Shown here: piece by piece, positions 59,977-64,000 of the stretch
How positions within the stretch are numbered: the first letter of the stretch is position 1
Layout of the letters: the number at the start of each line of letters is the position of its first letter
DNA from: Bradyrhizobium barranii subsp. barranii
GTDB lineage: Bacteria > Pseudomonadota > Alphaproteobacteria > Rhizobiales > Xanthobacteraceae
Direction of reading: 5' to 3'
Assembly (NCBI RefSeq): GCF_017565645.3
Contig: NZ_CP086136.1
Coordinates: 9,903,501-9,967,500 of the forward strand
Length of the DNA stretch: 64,000 bases
Program-made: the position numbers and the translations under genes
The notes under the pieces: generated by a model
The model's database searches: none
Seen by the model: only the letters and a program-made list of their open reading frames with translations
What the model was told of the DNA's origin: nothing

Positions 59977-60873
59977 TCAGTGCGCGCCGTGGGCCATGGT
60001 CTCGGCGCCGTGTCCCCACACATAGATGCAGAGGAACAGGAACAGCCAGACCACGTCGACGAAGTGCCAGTACCAGGCGGCGAACTCGAAGCCGAGGTGC
60101 TGTGTCGGCGTGAAGTGGCCGGCATAGGCGCGGAACAGGCAGACCAGCAGGAAGATGGTGCCGACCAGCACGTGGAAACCGTGGAAGCCGGTCGCCATGA
60201 AGAAGGTCGCGCCATAGACGTTGCCGCCGAACGAGAACGCCGCGTGGCTGTACTCATAGGCCTGCACGCAGGTGAAGAGCGCGCCGAGCACGACGGTGAG
60301 GATCAGGCCGTATTTCAGGCCCTGGCGATCGTTCTCGAGCAACGCGTGGTGCGCCCAGGTCACGGTGGTGCCTGACGTCAGCAGGATCAGCGTGTTCAGG
60401 AGCGGCAAATGCCAGGGATCGAAGGTCTCGATGCCATGCGGCGGCCAGGTGCCGGGCACGGCGCAGGCGCCGGCCGCGGTGCCGAGACCGCAGCCGAACA
60501 CGGCGTCGCGCGTGGCGTGGACGGCGTCGGCCGGGAACAGCGCTGCGTTGAAATAGGCCCAGAACCAGGCGACGAAGAACATCACCTCGGAGGCGATGAA
60601 CAGGATCATGCCGTAGCGGTGATGCAACTGCACGACGCGGGTGTGATCGCCCTTGTACTGGGCTTCCTTGATCACATCGGCCCACCAGCTCGCCATGGTG
60701 TAGATCACGCCGACGGTGCCGGCACCGAAGATGATCGGCGCGGCCGAGAACATGTGGTGCATCCAGGTGATCGCACCGACCGCCATGACAAAGGCCGAGA
60801 TGGAGCCGACGACGGGCCACGGGGAGGGATCCACCAGGTGGTAGTCGTGATGCTTGGTGTGCGCCGTTGCCAT
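59977..60873 (-). CDS. ctaE: Cytochrome c oxidase subunit III
   Basis: 298 residues, seven helices. Family motifs: HHYHLV-type N-terminus, [20 protein letters not shown] near 84, [20 protein letters not shown] near 163, and [20 protein letters not shown] near 226. It is a core subunit of the aa3 oxidase, probably stabilising subunit I. It is downstream of ctaG by 79 bp. Confidence 0.96.
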   Translation of the reverse strand: MATAHTKHHDYHLVDPSPWPVVGSISAFVMAVGAITWMHHMFSAAPIIFGAGTVGVIYTMASWWADVIKEAQYKGDHTRVVQLHHRYGMILFIASEVMFFVAWFWAYFNAALFPADAVHATRDAVFGCGLGTAAGACAVPGTWPPHGIETFDPWHLPLLNTLILLTSGTTVTWAHHALLENDRQGLKYGLILTVVLGALFTCVQAYEYSHAAFSFGGNVYGATFFMATGFHGFHVLVGTIFLLVCLFRAYAGHFTPTQHLGFEFAAWYWHFVDVVWLFLFLCIYVWGHGAETMAHGAH

Positions 60874-60952
60874 TTGCGGTCTCTCTCCTCAATCCCGTGC
60901 CCGTCCGGCACTTATCCCCTTGTGTCCAACCCCCGCGGCATGAGCCCGGCGG

Positions 60953-61603
60953 TCAGAGATTTCCCTTGCGTTTGTCGTCTTCGCCCGACGCCAGCGGCTT
61001 CACCACGGGATCGCGCACCGGATAGAACGTGTAGGACAACGTGATCGTGTTCAGCCCGTCGTTCTCGTGATCGTCGGCGATCGACGGATCGACGTAGAAC
61101 ACGACCGGCATCTCGCGCTTCTCGCCGGGCGCCATGGTCTGTTCGGTGAAGCAGAAGCAGTTGATCTTCTGGAAGTAGGAGCCGACCGTCAGCGGGGCGA
61201 CGTTGTAGGCCGCCTGGCCCGCGGTGGTGCGCGCGGCCTGGTTGGTCACGGTGTAAAAGACGGTCACGACCTGGCCGATATTGACCTCGATCTCGCTCTG
61301 CTCCGGCTCGAACTTCCAGGGCAGGCCGGGCGCGACGTTGGAATCGAAGCGCACCGCGATCTTCCGCGCGATCGGGCCGGTGGCGGGCGCGGACGTCGCG
61401 ACCTGCGTCGTGCCGTTGAAGCCGGTGGCGCGGCAGAACCAGTTGTAGAACGGCACCGCCGCGTAGGAGGCACCGACCATCAGCGCCACCACGCCGCCGC
61501 AGATCGAGGCGACCAGCACATCGCGGCCAAGACCCTTGGAAGGCCCACGCCCCTTGTTGGCCGTCCGGTTCTGATCCCGCGATATGGTGGGCTCTCGATC
61601 CAT
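60953..61603 (-). CDS. ctaG: Cytochrome c oxidase assembly protein CtaG (Cox11 family)
   Basis: 216 residues. One TM ([20 protein letters not shown] near 28) anchors a periplasmic copper-binding domain: [20 protein letters not shown] near 47, [20 protein letters not shown] near 144 with the CxC copper ligands, and [12 protein letters not shown] near 165. It delivers copper to the CuB centre of subunit I. It lies 5 bp after the small coxF-like gene. Confidence 0.95.
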   Translation of the reverse strand: MDREPTISRDQNRTANKGRGPSKGLGRDVLVASICGGVVALMVGASYAAVPFYNWFCRATGFNGTTQVATSAPATGPIARKIAVRFDSNVAPGLPWKFEPEQSEIEVNIGQVVTVFYTVTNQAARTTAGQAAYNVAPLTVGSYFQKINCFCFTEQTMAPGEKREMPVVFYVDPSIADDHENDGLNTITLSYTFYPVRDPVVKPLASGEDDKRKGNL

Positions 61604-61608
61604 GCTTC

Positions 61609-61785
61609 CTACATCGGCCGGACGAGGACTGCCGGTCCCTTGACGATGGTGACGGCGAAGAACAGCACCACGAGCACGCCGAGCGCGAGCGCGATCGCGA
61701 TCGAGCGCTGGCGGCGGCTCTTCTTCTGCGCCTCCGTGAGGACGATTCCATTCATCTCAGGTTTGTCGGCCATTCCAGCGATCAT
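61609..61785 (-). CDS. Small CoxF-like membrane protein
   Basis: 58 residues from ATG 61785, overlapping the ctaB stop (ATGA). Short basic cytoplasmic start ([13 protein letters not shown]) then one TM ([20 protein letters not shown]) and PAVLVRPM. A gene of this size occurs between ctaB and ctaG in many alphaproteobacteria and is annotated as CoxF; function not known. Confidence 0.85.
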   Translation of the reverse strand: MIAGMADKPEMNGIVLTEAQKKSRRQRSIAIALALGVLVVLFFAVTIVKGPAVLVRPM

Positions 61786-62726
61786 GCGCCCCCTACCATC
61801 GGAGCAAGCGCCCGGAACACGACTTCGGCCAGCAGGGTCGCAAACAGCGCGAACAGATAAAGGATGGAGAAGGCGAACAGCTTGCGGGTCGCGCGCAGCG
61901 ATTGGCTGCGCTCGCGGCGGACATAGACGTTGATCGCGAGCACAAGCATGCCGGCGCCGAGGATCAGCGAGACGATGCCGTAGATGGCGTCGAAATAGCC
62001 GAGCGCCCACGGGGCGGCGGCGACCGCGATCAGCACGATGGTGTAGAGCAGGATCTGAAGCCGCGTCGCGTCGGGACCGGCGACGTTGGGCAGCATCGGA
62101 ATGCCGGCACGCGCATAGTCGTCGGAGCGGAACAGCGCCAGCGCCCAGAAGTGCGGCGGCGTCCAGAAGAAGATGATGGCGAACAGCAGCAGCGGCTCGA
62201 CGTCGACCGTGCCCGTCACCGCGGCCCACGCCACCACCGGCGGCAGCGCACCGGCGGCGCCGCCGATCACGATGTTCTGTGCGGTCCGGCGCTTCAGGAT
62301 CATCGTGTAGATCACGACGTAGAAGAAGATGGTGAAGGCGAGCAGCGCGCCGGCGATCCAGTTGACGAGGATGCCGAGCGTCATCACCGAGAAGAAGGCG
62401 AGCGTCATGCCGAACGCCATCGCCTCGGGACGGGTGATGCGGCCGCGCGGAATCGGCCGGTTTGCCGTGCGCGACATCTTGGCGTCGATATCGCCCTCGA
62501 GCGCCATGTTGAGCGCTCCGGACGCGCCGGCACCGACCGCGATGCAGAGCAGCGAGGTGATGGCCAGCACCGGGTGGAAATGCCCGGGCGCCATCGCCAG
62601 TCCGACCAGCGCGGTGAAGATCACCAGCGACATCACCCGCGGCTTGAGCAGCGCAATGTAGTCGCCCACCTCCGCTTCGGAGATGCGGGGATCGATGTCG
62701 ATGGCGTTGTGGTCGAGGACGGACAC
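61782..62726 (-). CDS. ctaB: Heme O synthase (protoheme IX farnesyltransferase)
   Basis: 314 residues from GTG 62726. UbiA-family motifs: [20 protein letters not shown] near 73 with the DxxxD-type Asp residues, [20 protein letters not shown] near 149, [20 protein letters not shown] near 191. Nine hydrophobic segments. It farnesylates heme b to heme o, which is then made into heme a. Product needed for ctaD. Confidence 0.95.
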   Translation of the reverse strand: MSVLDHNAIDIDPRISEAEVGDYIALLKPRVMSLVIFTALVGLAMAPGHFHPVLAITSLLCIAVGAGASGALNMALEGDIDAKMSRTANRPIPRGRITRPEAMAFGMTLAFFSVMTLGILVNWIAGALLAFTIFFYVVIYTMILKRRTAQNIVIGGAAGALPPVVAWAAVTGTVDVEPLLLFAIIFFWTPPHFWALALFRSDDYARAGIPMLPNVAGPDATRLQILLYTIVLIAVAAAPWALGYFDAIYGIVSLILGAGMLVLAINVYVRRERSQSLRATRKLFAFSILYLFALFATLLAEVVFRALAPMVGGA

Positions 62727-62753
62727 TAGTTTTGACTCGCTTCGCTAAAGAGC

Positions 62754-62778
62754 CGCGGCGCCCGTCACGGGCGCCGCG
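62754..62778. other. GC-rich hairpin between ctaD and ctaB
   Basis: CGCGGCGCCCGT pairs perfectly with ACGGGCGCCGCG around one C. It lies 9 bp after the ctaD stop and lacks a T run, so partial attenuation or mRNA stabilisation is likelier than full termination. Confidence 0.6.
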
Positions 62779-62787
62779 AGCGTTGGC

Positions 62788-64000
<1,213 letters not shown>

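Overview
The window looks like a chromosomal segment of an alphaproteobacterium, most likely Bradyrhizobium or a close relative. This is judged from the high GC content, the gene families (ALA-synthase type HemA, split b/b' F0 subunits, a ctaD-ctaB-coxF-ctaG-ctaE cluster, Ohr, several TRAP and ABC systems) and several families of palindromic intergenic repeats I associate with bradyrhizobia. No database search was possible. No tRNA, rRNA, CRISPR array or prophage was seen.

Layout. 1-6.5 kb: a lyase-family gene cut by the window edge, then two paralogous winged-helix/TPR regulators (the first broken by a 14-nt deletion) flanking a GFA-family protein and an MddA-like methyltransferase. 6.5-9.2 kb: an acyl-CoA dehydrogenase split by an IS110-family (IS1111-type) element. 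9.2-12.6 kb: an AraC regulator, two small envelope proteins and a TetR gene, with a palindromic operator lying exactly inside a promoter spacer. 12.7-18 kb: a peptide-type ABC transporter operon whose binding-protein gene has a 1-nt frameshift. 18-22 kb: small genes, a frameshifted AEC transporter, two paralogous small exported proteins and an outer-membrane barrel. 22-26 kb: a chemoreceptor and an MBL hydrolase. 25.8-31.7 kb: a TRAP transporter operon ending in type II dehydroquinase, separated from its likely GntR regulator by an IS1380-family element.

31.7-43.6 kb: hemA behind a FixK/FNR-type box, a large SLC5-fused hybrid kinase, a four-gene stress operon (SDR, cytochrome P460, Tat-exported hydrolase, Ohr) divergent from a 944-residue winged-helix/STAND regulator, and an orphan LuxR-type response regulator. 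43.9-50.6 kb: an MHS transporter, YjbQ, and the F0 ATP synthase operon atpI-B-E-F'-F. 50.7-57.1 kb: an acetyltransferase, an M16 protease, threonine synthase and a divergent two-component pair. 57.2-64 kb: the aa3-type cytochrome oxidase cluster read leftwards (ctaD, ctaB, coxF-like, ctaG, ctaE, then DUF983 and SURF1), with an IS110-family element inserted into a palindromic repeat between ctaE and DUF983.

Together the right half is largely core respiratory and heme biology: ALA synthesis, heme O synthesis, oxidase structure and assembly, and the proton channel of ATP synthase. The left half is accessory and shows decay: three indel-broken genes and one IS-split gene in about 20 kb. The best candidates for something undescribed are the winged-helix/STAND regulator with its Ohr/P460 operon, the winged-helix/TPR regulators beside mddA, the paired small exported proteins with an adjacent synonymous-only copy of an ABC ATPase tail, and the non-coding ends of the two IS110-family elements as candidate guide RNAs.
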